Below are positions 34,539 to 47,900 of a stretch of DNA of 64,000 nt, one piece after another. The stretch spans positions 13,967,163 through 14,031,162 of the forward strand of contig CM035808.1 of the NCBI GenBank assembly GCA_020466095.1, given 5' to 3'. The notes under the pieces were generated by a model. It was given only the letters and a program-made list of their open reading frames with translations. It did not search any database and was not told the DNA's origin. The position numbers and the translations under genes were made by a program. The DNA is from Chlorops oryzae. Taxonomy: Eukaryota; Arthropoda; Insecta; Diptera; Chloropidae. How positions within the stretch are numbered: position 1 is the first letter of the stretch; each line of letters opens with the position of its first letter.

Positions 34539-34861
34539 TTTTCCTTGGTAAAAAATAAGAAGAAGAAGAAGAAGAGAACCTGGAGAAATGCTTTCCGATT
34601 TTTTCAGCATTTGCAGTCAATAGTCTGTTTGAAGTGAGCTTTACTGCTCTCAGCAAAAGCATATTTTCCGCCCCTATGATGACATTAATAAGGTAATATT
34701 ATGGCATATCTACATAGGTATGAGTTATTGTCGCCCCCTACAGTGCCGCTCTCGGCATTTACCCGGCCTGCCATCCACTAAAACGGGACATGTCAATCAC
34801 TTTTAAATTTTCTTTTGTCTTGATTTGTCTATATATTTATATCTATGTGACATTATGCTAA

Positions 34862-35185
34862 AGGTGCAGCGAGACATTTCCGGGGCGCCCGGGCACCAAT
34901 GGGGGAATAACACTGTTGCCAGTTTAGGGGAATAACCCCTAAATTAATAGACTTTTATGATCCTATATGGGATGTTAGGACAGAAAAGTAGTCAGGGAAA
35001 ATTTTTAGGGACTTTATGGGATCAGAAGATTTTAAAATTACATTTTAGGGCATTTTGGCCTTGTTTTGAGACATTCAGGGGAATATTCTACCAAAAAACT
35101 GGCAACAGTGGGGAACAATGGAACAAATGCCGCATCCGCCCTCCAACTTAAATAAAAAGTCTTTTAAAACAATTGAAACTCTACT
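34862..35185. mobile_element. Decayed hAT-like MITE interrupted by another MITE
   Basis: With 34911-35110 removed, the remaining sequence aligns with 42468-42641: GTGCAGCGAGACATTTC, GGGCGCCCGGGCACCAATGG, AAATGCCGC and TAAATAAAAAGTC appear in the same order. The outer ends are too decayed to fix exactly. Confidence 0.55.
34911..35110. mobile_element. Nested 200-bp hAT-like MITE
   Basis: The termini are CACTGTTGCCAGTTT and the exact inverse AAACTGGCAACAGTG. The flanks GGGAATAA and GGGAACAA are an 8-bp TSD with one change. The interior has GGGGAATA near both ends. Inserted in the older element at 34862-35185. Confidence 0.8.
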
Positions 35186-38100
35186 GCATTACGCAAGACT
35201 TTCTCACTTCTGTAAAAAAAAAGAGGCCATAACGAATAATTAGGACCGAACGCTTCACATTTTTCCATATCCTTACAAATTTCATTAAAAGTGAGTGTAA
35301 ATAACACCGGGTAGGGGCAGTCGACACTGTCACTAATTTCCCGGAGGGAGATCTTTAGTATTACATTCTTTCTTCCATTTCTCTCCGAAATTGAAAAAGT
35401 GATGCCCAATTAAGTGGAACAAGCATTTTCCAACATTTTTAAACATTAAATAAAATTTAATATTATTTAATATAAATTTTTGAAATGTTATTAAAATATA
35501 CTTAATTATTTCATTAACGGACTTTACCGCACTCTCTCTCTCTCTCTCTCCACACACACACACACACACACATTCATATACATAGAAATACACACAGGCA
35601 TTGACACACATATGAAAATATATATATAAGGTACTCACATTTTTGTGCCGAAATGTTTATGCTTTTTGCATTAATTTTTTTCAAACTTGATTTGATTTCT
35701 TGTTTCGGTAGCGATTTCTCCTACTTTTGTCTTCGATTTCCTTTAAACTCTTCATACGCAATTTCTTGAAGCTTTGCACTTGTTTATGTCGTTCGTTCTC
35801 CCTCTAACGCTCTCGCCCTTCTCGCTCACTCAGTCTTTCTCCTTTTGTATGTCTCTCTACTTCTCTCTTTTGTTATTGTTATGCTTTACTTTTTGTTTAT
35901 AAGAGTTGTTTTTGTATTTCTGTTGATGTTGTCGTCGTTATTGTCGCTACTGCTGTTGCGTTGTTATTGTAAAAACTTTTCAGCAATTTGCACAAAGCAA
36001 AACATCAACGAAACCGAAAAGTTTATTCACTTTTCGCAATTTTTTCCCTTTTTTTTATATTGTATTCAAGCACACATTTTTTCTTTTTTGATTTTCTTTG
36101 TTTTTAATTTTTGGTATGTAAATAAAAGTTGAAATTTAAATTGTTCACAGTTCACAGATTATAGTGTCACAGCAATACTGACAACATGTTATGTTGGTCG
36201 TCGAAAAGAAACCTTTTTGCAGAATTAAATTTCAAAAATTTTTCAAATGTTGAACTTTGCTTAGCGTTCTCCTGATGATAATTTTCGCTTTGAGTAATGT
36301 AATTATTTTCAACAAAATTAATTCCCAGCAGAAATTCCATTCGCAAAAACCCAACCGTCTGGTTGAAAGGCACAAAATAAATTGTCTACGTACGAAGTCG
36401 AATTGTCTTCAGTCATGGGTCTTCAGTTTATCGCGGTCGCGTCACAATACAAATGTTCCTAAATACAAACGACTCGTACACACACGACAATGTTATCGCT
36501 CGACTCGGCATAGTAGTGTATCGCATATCGCAGCTAACTTTAGCTACAACAAAGAGAGAAAGAAAAAAATAAAACAGAATGAAAAGAAAACAACAAGAAC
36601 AGCAAAAAACATAGAAAAGCAAACAACCAACAACGAACGCATTGAACGACTTTTAAACGAAACAACAACAACCAAATATAACAAGCAAGTAGAAGTAGCT
36701 GAAAAAACACGTTATTTTATTGTTGTTTGCCTTTGACGCGTAAATAAAGTGATGTGTTTGACAACAACAAAAACCGGGAGACAGACACACAAGCACACGC
36801 AGAGAAAAAGAGAAAGAGAGAGAGAGAGAGCGATAGAGGGAAATTCTGAGATCAGATAAAACAAGCTAATGATTTTCATACAATTTATATTCATTCTCTG
36901 AATGACATTCCCTCGAATGGCCTCTTAATTCTTCGTTCGATTTTTCGCCCAAAATCAGTCCAATGCCGATATTTAAACATAATAAAAAAGAGAAAAGAAA
37001 AAAAAAACAAACAGACAAGCTCCGTCTAGCAACAAGAGAGCAGAGAAAGCGAGAGACTATTTTTTTTTGGAGCGTTTATTGAACTGTCAAAATAACCATG
37101 TGCTGGAATTCCAAACAAAAAAAAAACAAAGGAGACGAAGGCACACTGCTTTGGGGCACACTTATTTTCTAGCAATTAAAATGGATTAACTAATTTTATA
37201 AACTCAAAAAGCAAAAAAAAACAAACCAAATACCCTCGAAATAACAAAAAGAAAAAACAAAATATAAATTCGTTTGATTACAAAAATTAGAAGGAGAAAA
37301 CGAAACTCGCACTATGCAACGCCTTATGTGTGGGTATGTGTGAGCTTTGAAAAAATGAGATAAGCTGCAGCTCATGAGCCGAGCCGAGCAGAGAGAGTGT
37401 CATGCGAGCACACGCTCAGAAAATTACTAATAAAACCGCATGTTTCTTCTCCTTCGTGTGTACGTATGCTGGTGCTCTTCACGCTCGTACTTAATTCATT
37501 CTTGTTTGTTTACTTTTTGCCATTGATGCCGATATGTGTAAATTAATTGCATACATAAACGGTAATCTGTGTATATTAGTGATGTGTAAAAATGTGTTGC
37601 GAGTGATATTGGGCTATTGTGTATACAAATGCTATATATACTGGGGATTTCTTTTTTCTTGTTTTTGTTTGGTTCGCTTTTTTGTAGTCATGCTATCGGC
37701 GACAATTGGAAAACAAAATTCAATAAGATTGGACCACATCAGTGTTGCCAAGGCAAATTTAATGCATTTAAATTAAAATGGTAGAAAATCTTGCATTATT
37801 TTGCGAAAAACTAAAAACAATGTTTTATCTACTTATTATTTATTTTCAAAATCTTTCAATGTGCAACATGAGGATTTATTGTGAAATTAAAATTTATTTT
37901 TAAAAATCTGGATAGAACGTTTAGCCGATCGGTAAAGCTTCGTTTCTACTTTTAAAATTTCAAAAGCACATTTTTGCCTTGTTTATATAACAAAAAAAAA
38001 TTTCTGATTCTTTCAATGAAAAAAAAAAAAAAAAAAAACGATTTGAGCGTTTTACTCAACAACGCTAACAATAACAGTATTTTCTCTCAATATCTCTCCC

Positions 38101-40228
38101 TCTCTTTTTCTCTCCTGAGTGTTTGTTCTTCGCACGCAAGTGACTTTTTGAAATAAGTAAACAATAAGTTAACAAGAGTTTGGCTGTTTATATGATTATT
38201 TTTTGTTTATTCAGAAGATGACTCTCTCGCATCTCTTGCTCTCTTTGGTGAAATTCAACCTCATACAAATACCAACGATACGCGCTCACAACTCGTATGA
38301 ACTAATATTTATTTAAGGTTTGCGAATTGCAAAAAAGATTTTATAGCGCAAAAAAACTGAAATTTTCCTTATCTGAAAGAAAAAACAAACACTTTTCAAT
38401 ATAAAAAATTGAATTAGTGAAAAAACACTGAAAATGCCAGTCCGCTTAAGCAATTAATTGTTTATCAACTTCACACACACACATACACGCACGAGCACAA
38501 GCGGTTGTGTGATGAAAAAAATCGTCAGCTTTTGGATTGCAGGTTGAAACTGATTTACTCATTGCAAGTGCTCCCCTGCCGCTCTCCAATTTGCAAGGTT
38601 ATGGGATTTTCAAATATTTTTTTCTTGATTTTTGATGGATTTCGCAAATCGAAGTTTATGAAACCTGATTTTTGGGAAAGAGGAGAAATGTCTACAACTA
38701 AATTCGGTTAGCTATCTTGTTCATAATATTTTTGCTATTAAAAAACCGGAGTTATTGAAAAATTTTTAAAATTTTAGATTTTCAAATTTGAAAAAAAATT
38801 ACATACCTATACGAAAAATAACACTGTATGCATCTTTTGGCCTTTTACTATACGTGTGCCAAATAAAATAGTTATTATAGAAATATTTTTCTTACTTAAT
38901 CCTCTTTTCTCGAGCAATCGTGAGCGTTATATTGAAGAAATATGTACATTTATAATTGTTACGCCATATTAGAGCAGGAGAAACCTTTTTTTAGCATGGA
39001 ACATTTGAGGCTCATACGCATGAGAGGCGCGACAGAACCTTTGATCTTCGCCTTTCTGTGTCACTGGTTTGTACTACCGCTACTTTTCCAGTTGCAACAA
39101 AACATTCCATCGTGATTATCTCTCGCGCTCAATTGGACGCACATTCACTCAAGCGCATGCTCCATTCACTCGGCTAAATGCTAAAATATGTACATACATA
39201 AGTAGATTTTGTTGTTCTGAGAAATAACGTTTCCCCGGCCGGTAGGAAAAAGTTTTCTCTTCTCTATTCCATTTATTCTTCTTTCTTCTGAGAATGCTTT
39301 TTTTTATATTTTTCTTTATTTTTCTTTATTTTTATAGGTAAAAGTAGTTTTTGAAACTATTTTGTGTGTACTGTACTGTTCCTCGAATATACATATGAAT
39401 GAAAGCGTGCATTCCGAGATTAAGTGCTTTGAAATGTTTGCCTTTTTTATCCTTCAATCTGCTGATTTTATTTCGATATAAGTTTTTCTCGCTTATAACA
39501 ATGGGTTTGCTTGCGTTCTTAATAGTGCTTATATCCGGGGAATACTGTGTTCATCACAGTGATGACCAAAAAAAAAAAGGGGGCGAAACAGTCAGGCAGG
39601 GCTGCTATTTAGGGGGTGGATAGCTAGACTAATATGCCCACTATAGATATGCGAAAACAGTACCCCAAAAGGGCCATCATAGGAGCGCAAATATAATTTT
39701 TTCCCAGAGCAACAAAAAATCTGAATCGGACCCTGCGTCAGACAAAGAATCGAATATTTTGTGATTGTAAGAAAATATACAGGGGTCTTCTCTCATGTGC
39801 AATAAAGCTAAAGTTATTCTTTTCTCCCTTATATAATTTCGAACTAATGTTCAAAAATGACCCAGTGCTATCGTTTTGTCGCGGAATGTAGATAATCAAT
39901 GGAAGCTTTTCAAAATCGAATTTTCTACCCGACCATACATCCATGCATACGTACATATATTGTTGCAATTAAGTCGAGAGTACTCTATATTCAGTAGTCC
40001 CCGGATATTTGCGCCTCAATACATAATACTTATATTATAAATAAAATTTAAAAATTCTAAAAATTCGGGATTTTATATATCGCTCATTTACTTCAAGGAC
40101 GTCATAACTCAAAAACACGATTTTTGAATTAATGATGAGGAAATATTCGGTTTATTATGCCTCAAATTGTGTTAAAATTTCGTATCAATATTTAGTAGTC
40201 ATACATATGATTTGACTTTAAAATCGAT
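35186..40228. other. No gene proven; 5'-UTR-like texture at 36.3-36.75 kb
   Basis: It contains (TC)n/(CA)n at 35531-35573, GA-rich sequence at 36803-36832, and a plus-strand run at 36540-36700 rich in AACAACAACC, AAAGCAAACAACC and similar. That is typical of fly 5' leaders. From 35.6 to 39.2 kb no bounded transposon was recognised. Degenerate ends of the CCCCGGATATAAG MITE occur near 39535 and 39993. No start codon, splice site or initiator could be fixed. Confidence 0.3.
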
Positions 40229-40391
40229 TACAGTTTACTCTCTTTTAAGCGGACACCAACCGGTCCAAAAAATATGTCCATTTAACAGAGGTGTCCGCTT
40301 AAGAGCAAAATATTTGCGAAGCAAGGACACTAGAGCATTCAAAAAAGGGAACGATTTAAGAGGAGTATCCGCAAGGAGAGAGTTCACTGTG
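40229..40391. mobile_element. TA-type MITE, GTCCGCTTAAGAGG family, copy 3
   Basis: The left end is TACAGTTTACTCTCTTTTAA and the right end GCAAGGAGAGAGTTCACTG. The core contains GTCCGCTTAAGAG and CACTAGAGCATTC as in the copy at 10669. The right TA has decayed to TG. Confidence 0.8.
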
Positions 40392-41151
40392 TCTAATTTT
40401 ATTTTATTCGGATGATCTGGATTCTACTGAATTAAAATTTTGAATATCTGATTTATGGCGTCATTTGCACGAGGTTCCACTTTACACTGTAAAATTCGAA
40501 TACCTATGTATGTATGTACAGTGAAAGATCTATGTACTCGCGGTGTCCGCTTATGGAAGCTTTCACCGTACTTCTACGAGACCACTTATAACGGGTAACA
40601 TTCTGTTTAATGTTTTCGAATGAGTAAATCGGATTAAAAAAAAAAAACCATAAAATCCTATGGAGACAAGTAAGGTCACTGAACACGATAATGGTATGAA
40701 GTGCTGAAGAAATTTTCTTCTAATTGATAGAATTAAAATAATTTAAACAGTTGAACAGTAGGATATTATTTTTTTTTTCATTTGCTCCACATGTTCATGC
40801 AGCCGAACAGTGAACACACAAACCTTAAGGCCAGAAATAGCTCTACATGTACATATGTATGTATGTATTTATGCATCGAGTCGTTTAAAGCGCCAAAGAG
40901 GACCTAAAATGTCAGCCAAAATCATGCAATCTACAAAAATACATGCATACATACATACAATCACTCAAACGCACGCATACGCGCACAAAACTTTGGCAAA
41001 CACGCGACAAAAAATATGCTTTCTTCGATAGAATTGTTCAAAAGGAAAATGTAGGCCAAACTGACAACCAGAATCAAGTTAAAGAAAAGTACAAAAAAAT
41101 AAGGAGAATACAAGAAATTCCAAAAGCACATAGCGGGTGAGCGAGAGACAA

Positions 41152-41188
<37 letters not shown>

Positions 41189-42459
41189 ATGAGTGCCTGT
41201 ATGAGTGGGATAAAAATGTTTTGAGAGCGGAGGAGAAAGTAGTGCATCAAAAATGCATTGAGCGAGAGCGTCTACCGGCGTTTTACGAAAGTATTCAGGA
41301 TTTGTACCCTATACCAGATTGTATGGACTCGATTTGTAACTCGATGAGTTTGTAAATTATAATAAAAGAAACTTATTTAATAAAAAAGGTTCGTGTATTG
41401 CATTTGAAAAATATAAATTTTTAAGTGCCAACATGTTGCTTTTTTATTATGTTGAGTAACTTATAGCAATCATTTAAGAATTTATTTAAAATAGTTATAG
41501 TAATTACATATTATATTTTTTATTTTTTACATTAAGGCACGTGATCCGGGCTTTGCTTCTGATTGGCTAAAATCCTTTTTAAACGGCACGTGAGCCTTTT
41601 TGCATAGAGCTTGAGCGAAAAATTCTTCGGGCTCTCTTCGGATTTGTTGTTTATGGCTGAAGATGTGTTGTAAATGTGTTTGATATGTGTGTGTGGTATA
41701 TGTGTGTGGGGGAATTGTATGAGTGTTGAGCGTTTTAGCCGGAAAGCGGCATTGTTTTTGTAAATAAGCTTCCACAAAGCACAGTCGGAAGACATAACAT
41801 CAAGAAAGTAGCGAGTTAGCTTAAAAACAGGTGTAGGTCTCTCATTTTTTGTTGATTTTTTTTTTTTTAGTATAAAGAAAGCAATTTCACGAAAATGAGC
41901 GAGAGAAAGGAAGAAAACTGAGGGCAATGAGCAAACTAAAGAAAGCGATTAAGCACTTTCCACATTTGTATCTCATTTTCAGACAAGATTTTTTCGCCTA
42001 CCGAGAACATTTCTTAACCATTTTTCCGTAATGACGAAAAATCAGAAATGGACTAAGAATTAATTCGCACAAGAGACTAAAATGCAGATCTTTTTGTTCT
42101 TCTTTGAAAGAAATCTTTTACAACGTTCTTAGCAAAAAACAAAATTACTCGCTTACTACAACATGACGTCAAAAAAAGCTAGCGTCTTAGGTCATCTCAA
42201 ACGCATTGCAGATGTTGCTTGGACAGTTAAACATTTTACAATTATGAACAACACAGTTTTGGCAAAAACTCACAAATAATTTTGCACACACGTACTAATC
42301 GCTATCTTGTTGTACAGTCCAACGTTTATTTTAAATCAAAAGCAGTTGTGCGTCTTTACGCAAAACCAGTCGACCATCGGAGCTGTGGGTATGAGATCAA
42401 ACGGCCGTGATGAAATTCTTGTTGACAACATCGGTCACCAGAAGGTTAACAATTGGGTT
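40392..42459. other. No gene seen
   Basis: It holds a possible orphan MITE end at 40517 (TACAGTGAAAGATC with GGTGTCCGCTTATGG), a (GA)n run at 41155-41184 and CA-rich tracts at 40945-40990. No exon was recognised. Confidence 0.4.
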
Positions 42460-42467
42460 CCACTGTC

Positions 42468-42641
42468 CAGTGGTGTAGCGCAACATTTCAGCGCCCGGGC
42501 GCAATAGGGGCACAATGCAGGCACCATACAGGAAATGCCGCCCCTTAGCCTAGCCTAAATAAAAAGACCTTTATAAAAATTAAAATATGATATTTCAGCC
42601 GGGGCAGATGCCCTCTTCGACCCCCCCTCACTATGCTACTG
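42468..42641. mobile_element. hAT-like MITE, 174 bp
   Basis: The termini are CAGTGGTGTAGCG and, on the other strand, CAGTAGCATAGTG. The flanks CCACTGTC (42460-42467) and CTACTGTC (42642-42649) are an 8-bp TSD with one change. The interior matches the older copy at 34862-35185. No coding region. Confidence 0.75.
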
Positions 42642-42649
42642 CTACTGTC

Positions 42650-44251
42650 ACATCGATATTATTTATCTCTCTCTCGTCTCGTCAAATCTTTTTTCTTTTG
42701 CATTCGGGCGTGCAATTTTTAATCTTGTGCCAATGTTTTCTTTGCATTTTATGGCGCCGGCAATATGTTTACATACATATTAGCCCATAAGCTTTTGAGT
42801 ACCTACATTTACTTACTTTTTGCCAGACGGACCTTTAAGTACCTTCATTTTCAAATAAAAAAAATCTGGTCGAAAGAGTTCTAAAGTTGCATTGGCAACG
42901 CTTTAATATAAATACATAGAGTTTACAATATATGTACATATAGGAATATACATATTTGCAAAATAAAAGGATAAAAATTATTTCTCATACGTTTTGAGGG
43001 ACATCATTTCTTAACTCAGAAACTTTTCTGCCCTCAGCCTAAAATATCCCTGCAGGCAAATATCTTCTGCAGAACAAAGTCATCAGTGATTTCACCGGGA
43101 CATTGTACATAGGTGAAATTGTCATGCATGCCACCTTGGGTGACAATGTCATCGTAGAAAGGGTTCTGTTCATGTGCTTGAATCTCATTGGCTACTTAAA
43201 TTTAAATAAAACATTAGCTTCCCTTGAGCCTCGGCATGAATTGGCGTAGTGGATAGCGTGCGCGCCTCACAATCCGAAGATCTCGAGTTCGATTCCTCGC
43301 TGGGGCAAACCAATAGTTATAATAAAAAGGTTTCTAAGAATATTCGAATTATACAAAGAGAAAATACGAAGGGAGTTTACTGCACTCAAAAAAAAAAGAG
43401 TGTTTGGGCAGCTCATCCCAGTTGCAAATTTTATGCTCTCCGGATTGATCATTTGAACATTCCTAAGCGAGGGGATATCATAGACTTTTCCCATCACTTT
43501 TGCACATCTACTTTGTTTGAGCATGGCCGCTTTGGGTAGGCCTTCCCAATGCCTCTCATGAGCAGGCAGAAAGTGAGGTGTTCAAAAAAGTTTTGGTTTT
43601 GCGTTTTGGTTTTGGTTTTGCTTTTAAATTTTAGTTCAATCCTGAAAATATGCTACTTTTTGATAAAAAAAAAACATACGCTATTCTCTGAACACATCAC
43701 CTTTTCTCTGCTCAATGACTGCCACGAGAACTAATGCCTATTGACAGTGCTTGGGATAGTTCAAGTGATGCATCGCTTAGTAGAGGACTTCCCCTTATTT
43801 GCAACTGGGATCCGATATCAAATGATTTCTATAAATAGATATTTAGAGAGAAAAGAGCTTGTGAAGCTCTCAAATGCTTTTTTCGCCATCGCACTCTTCT
43901 AATGGTTGGTTGATAAAGTCCTGCTTGTGTCTTGGCTTTAAATGGGTTAATGAATATACTTTCGCCTTGGTTTTGATTAAAGGAATTCGTTGTTCCCCAA
44001 ACGATTTTTCCGCCATGGGATTTTTTCTTAAACTCCTATTACCGTTTCTATTTACTGTTGCTAGTTCAGAAGACTCCCCCGTAAATTAGCAGTCCGAACC
44101 TAAATATTCCCGTGGAATTTTCTCCTGCGGAATTGAAAAAAATTCTGCCTTCTTAAGCACACTGGAAAAGTGGATATGAAGGAACCAAGAATTTTGAAAA
44201 TTTTTAAGCAACGGTCATCACATTCTTTCTTTTATTGACGCTTAGAATACC
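42650..44251. other. No gene seen apart from a SINE head
   Basis: AT-rich sequence containing the tRNA-derived segment at 43238-43310. A CCCTGCAGG string at about 43050 resembles an end of the CCCTGCAG family, but no partner end was found. Confidence 0.4.
43238..43310 (+). mobile_element. tRNA-derived SINE head
   Basis: A box TGGCGTAGTGG (43242-43252) and B box GAGTTCGATTCC (43285-43296) are close to consensus, about 33 bases apart. The acceptor and anticodon stems do not pair, so it is not a tRNA gene. The 3' limit of the SINE is not clear. Confidence 0.65.
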
Positions 44252-44433
44252 TACAGTGGACTTTCTCTTTGCGGAAGCTCCTGTTAAGCGGACATCCCTC
44301 TTAAACGGACACTTTTTGGGAATGCTCTAGAATTCCTGCTTTATAAATAGTTGCCTCTTAAGCCTCGACGCCTACCGGACCGAAAAATATGTCCGTTTAA
44401 CAGAGGTGTTCGCTGAAGAGAGAGTACACTGTA
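44252..44433. mobile_element. TA-type MITE, GTCCGCTTAAGAGG family, copy 4
   Basis: The left end is TACAGTGGACTTTCTCTTTG and the right end GAGAGAGTACACTGTA. The core has AAGCGGACA, AACGGACACTTTTTGG and GTCCGTTTAACAGAGGTG, as in the other family members. Both TA flanks are present. Confidence 0.85.
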
Positions 44434-44672
44434 CTTACTTTTTCTGCGAGGGAAAATTTCTATGGGAAAAACTCCCGGGGAATATATACCTAATATTTGT
44501 TTAGAATAGGAGATGGAAGAGAAATTTCTGGTCATTAGCGGAGTTTAAGCGGAGAAAAGTCTTTTGCAAAATGTTTAGGGTTCCGGGATCTTGTTTTAAG
44601 AATATATTCGTAATCAAGAGAATCTTATGAGAATTTTGGCATTTATTTGAGACAATTATGAGATATTTATAT

Positions 44673-44904
44673 ACAGCCCGATTCTGAATATTCCCGGGGC
44701 ACGAATTCCCGGGGAAATTACTTTTCTAGGGAGTAAATTTCTTCTTTTTTTTAATATTTTGGGGAAGAAGTTTGATGGGTAATGGGTATTTGACCCGGAT
44801 CCATAATTTTCATTACCTTATCTATTTAAAAAAGGATCATTTTAGTCTCGAGAAATGTAAATTCCCCGGGAATTCGTTCCCCGGGAATATTCATAATCGG
44901 GCCT
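44673..44904. mobile_element. Inverted-repeat element with CCCGGGGAA arms
   Basis: About 45 bp at each end are inverted copies: GCCCGATTCTGAATATTCCC followed by GGGG and GAATTCCCGGGGAA on the left, with the mirror on the right. About 230 bp in all. Similar TTCCCGGGGAATATTC strings occur near 24000 and 44470, and a structurally similar element lies at 59997-60227. Confidence 0.7.
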
Positions 44905-47900
44905 ATAGTCTAAAAAAAACTGACAGCAGTGGTTTCTATTATACTTATCTGAATACGAATGGAAAGCACATACATAGGTACGAAATTAAATAAAGCAAAA
45001 TAATATTGGTTTGAGTCTAAAAATAGTAAAGAAACAATTAACGTTGAATTAATAAAAAAAAAAAATCGTTTCATTGTTTGGGGACCCGGCAATGACGCTA
45101 GCGACTTTCCACCACACCGCGCGATAATTTAAAAATATTTCCCTCGTTATGAACGCACAAATTGTCAATAATTTCAATACCATTGAGTCAACATCAGTCG
45201 AGAGTGACAAATGGCAATAGTGACAGTGACAAAAGCATTTAACAATAACAATTGAATTTGTATACCCGAGACAATGACGTTCGCTTCGTGTACGAACGTA
45301 TCAAGATACGAAAAAAACAAAAAAAAAGGAGGTAAACACCAAAAAGTCAACAACAAAGAGAAGAGAGAGAGAGAGAGAGAGATAGTTATCATTGACCTAT
45401 TTTGTAAGAATTTGAATTTAAAATTTGAAATTAAAGGGAATGGACAGAATCAACGAACTGATCACAAAGTCTTCTAATTAGTAGAGTAGAGAAGACCAGA
45501 GCAGAGAACCACTTGCTCGAACAACTTTTGAAATTGAATTGATGTTGAAACTCTCTATCAAGAGCATGAGAATTTTTCAAACCATCCACGATTATCGGGC
45601 AGTTATTAAATTAGTTCGAATAAAGTTTTAAAAGATTTTTTTCAAGCTATTTCGAAAATGGGAGTACATTAGGAATGCCGAGGATCTTTACCCAATACAA
45701 TCATGTCGTTCCCCTTTCGCGGGACAATTCTATGGAGCTTTAATGATAAATAAATTCATGTTTTGGTATTCGTTGACGACTCACAATAAGCGACCTTGTC
45801 CGCAATCGATGAAGCCGATGTGGAGCTTAATGGGTTGAGTATCTAAATGAGAACTTAATTTGATGCTCAGAAACGCAATTCAAGTAATAAGCTCGTTAAA
45901 TGAGTATGTGGTCTGGAATTTTAAGGTCTTTCGATTTGATTTGAAATGGTATTTTATTCTAGTTTTATTTTATATACATACATATATATTTATGCCCGAC
46001 ATACTCTCTGTCGAGCGTATATTGCGTTTGTGTGGCGGTTTGTAACACCCAGAACCAGTCGAGATAGACCAAACAAACGATCAGCGTCACCAGGAGACTC
46101 TATTTAGCCATGTCCGTCTGACTGCCTATCTTTCTGTCTATCCGTCTGTCTACATATACACAGTTTTCTTATCGAAGATATGCGTATTTTCGGGGACATG
46201 AGTAAGAGCAAGTTCGAGAATCGACCAGATCGGAACATTTTTAAGGGTAGGTACATCCAGTACTAGGGTCTGTTATGAAAATCAATAAAACTGGTCAAAA
46301 TCCGGAGGCTTCTGAGTTTTTTTGATCAAATTTGATATTTGAACATATTGTAGGATTTTAAATGTACTTTCGCAAAATTTGAAAAGTGGGCATGGCTAAA
46401 GGGCGTCTCTCGGAAATTGTCTCTAACGCCTGAACTCGAAATTGGACTTGAACGAAAGTTGTCATGAATGCTTCCTCTCTAGCCATAAATATCCTCTCTA
46501 AGAACTTTCTTGATCTATCCATTATTAAGGGTATCTCCAGTATTAGCGTCAGCCACAAAAATCGAAAAAAATTGCTCTAAAGTTAGAATCTATTAAGAAT
46601 TCTCAATGAAATTTGGAAAATTTACTCAGGTCAAGTTTTGAGGAATTTACGTTAGCGCTCCAGAAGTTCTTTTAATCAAAGGTTCCCTTGTATTGGTACA
46701 GGATCCATTGGATATACATATGTATGTAAGTAGGTATTGTTGGATATAAGTACATAAGTATTTAAAAGTACATTTTTCGTGGATTATTTGAAAAAATCTC
46801 CACAATCGGGGCTTGCTGTATTAATTGGAATCCTCCGCAAGGGGACCGTCCTCGGACGGTTACGGGTATGGCGCACCCGCGGACCCTAGCCAAATCTTCA
46901 CGAGTAGGTCGTTCGGGTATTGGGTCAAACTGGCAGGGTGTTATGAGTGGCAACATACTACAAAAGGCTGAAAATATGAACTTAAACATGGTACATGGAG
47001 GACCGGGAGCCCAGAACCGAATAGTGCCATTCTACGCGGTCTATGGACAGCTGCCTTGTGTGAGTCTCGCTGTGGCCGTTGACATCTTATTAAGTCTTAT
47101 AAATAACAACGAAACTCGGTACAAAGGTTTGCCCACTTTGGAGGTCAAATTGTTGAGCGTAATATGGCGCCCCCAATCGTTTTAAATGGATAGGAACTGA
47201 TTGCCGCCGAGTGAAACATCCTGTGCATGTAATTTAACGCGAATCCCCCGTGGATTCGGTAATAAAATATCGAATATTCCGCTCGAGTATGATCAGCAAT
47301 AGAGGATCCATGAGACCCGGATCTGACCGTCATTGTTACTGTAATTATGATAATTTTTTGATTTGACATTATTTATGATTGAACAAAAATACGCACTGCA
47401 GCGAACAGTCGTGAGTCGGTAACGACGTTTGCGAATTAATTGGGTCTAAATCGTTATTATTGAGCGGAGCGGAGCGGAGTGGGCCGCAAATCGCTTCTAA
47501 AAGTCGAACTTTAAGAAAAATCACTCAAAGCTCGAAATCGAAAGCCTTCGAAAAAATTAGCATATTCATGCGATATGTACCTACTCTCGTCGAAATAAGT
47601 TTTCAGCGTTTTCTTTTTCTTTTCTTTTGGGTTTTTCAAATTTGTTTTCATTCTTTTTGACCAAACGATCGATTCGATCGATTCGTATGAACGAATGGTC
47701 AAACGTTTATCGAACGACCTAGTAAATTAAATATGTGGATCTTGATAGAGCTGTGTGTACTGAAAAGCCAGTCATGCCATACCACTGGGTATAAAAACTC
47801 TCGTAAATCATTCGGTCTGCAAGGTGGTGCTCTGAAAATACGCCAAACGTGCAACATTTCGATTCTTCATTTGTATGTAGAAACTTAGAACCGAGTCTCG

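Noticed and set aside
36257..36736. 159-residue plus-strand open frame
   Set aside because: Composition (KKIKQNEKK, TTTTK) looks like an untranslated leader read through, with no family resemblance or splice support.
40517..40620. Fifth copy of the GTCCGCTTAAGAGG MITE
   Set aside because: A TACAGTGAAAG start and one GTGTCCGCTTATGG box are present, but no matching right end was found, so I did not list it as an element.
41527..41927. Two overlapping minus-strand frames with HTYTTHTYQTH
   Set aside because: They translate a GTGTGT-rich stretch, which is simple-sequence noise.
43238..43310. Functional tRNA gene
   Set aside because: A and B boxes are good, but acceptor and anticodon stems do not pair. 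Read as a SINE head.
46762..47369. Possible exons around 46.8-47.4 kb
   Set aside because: Frames are open on both strands for about 100 codons, but no motif, splice pattern or family resemblance was seen, and the start overlaps a dispersed repeat.
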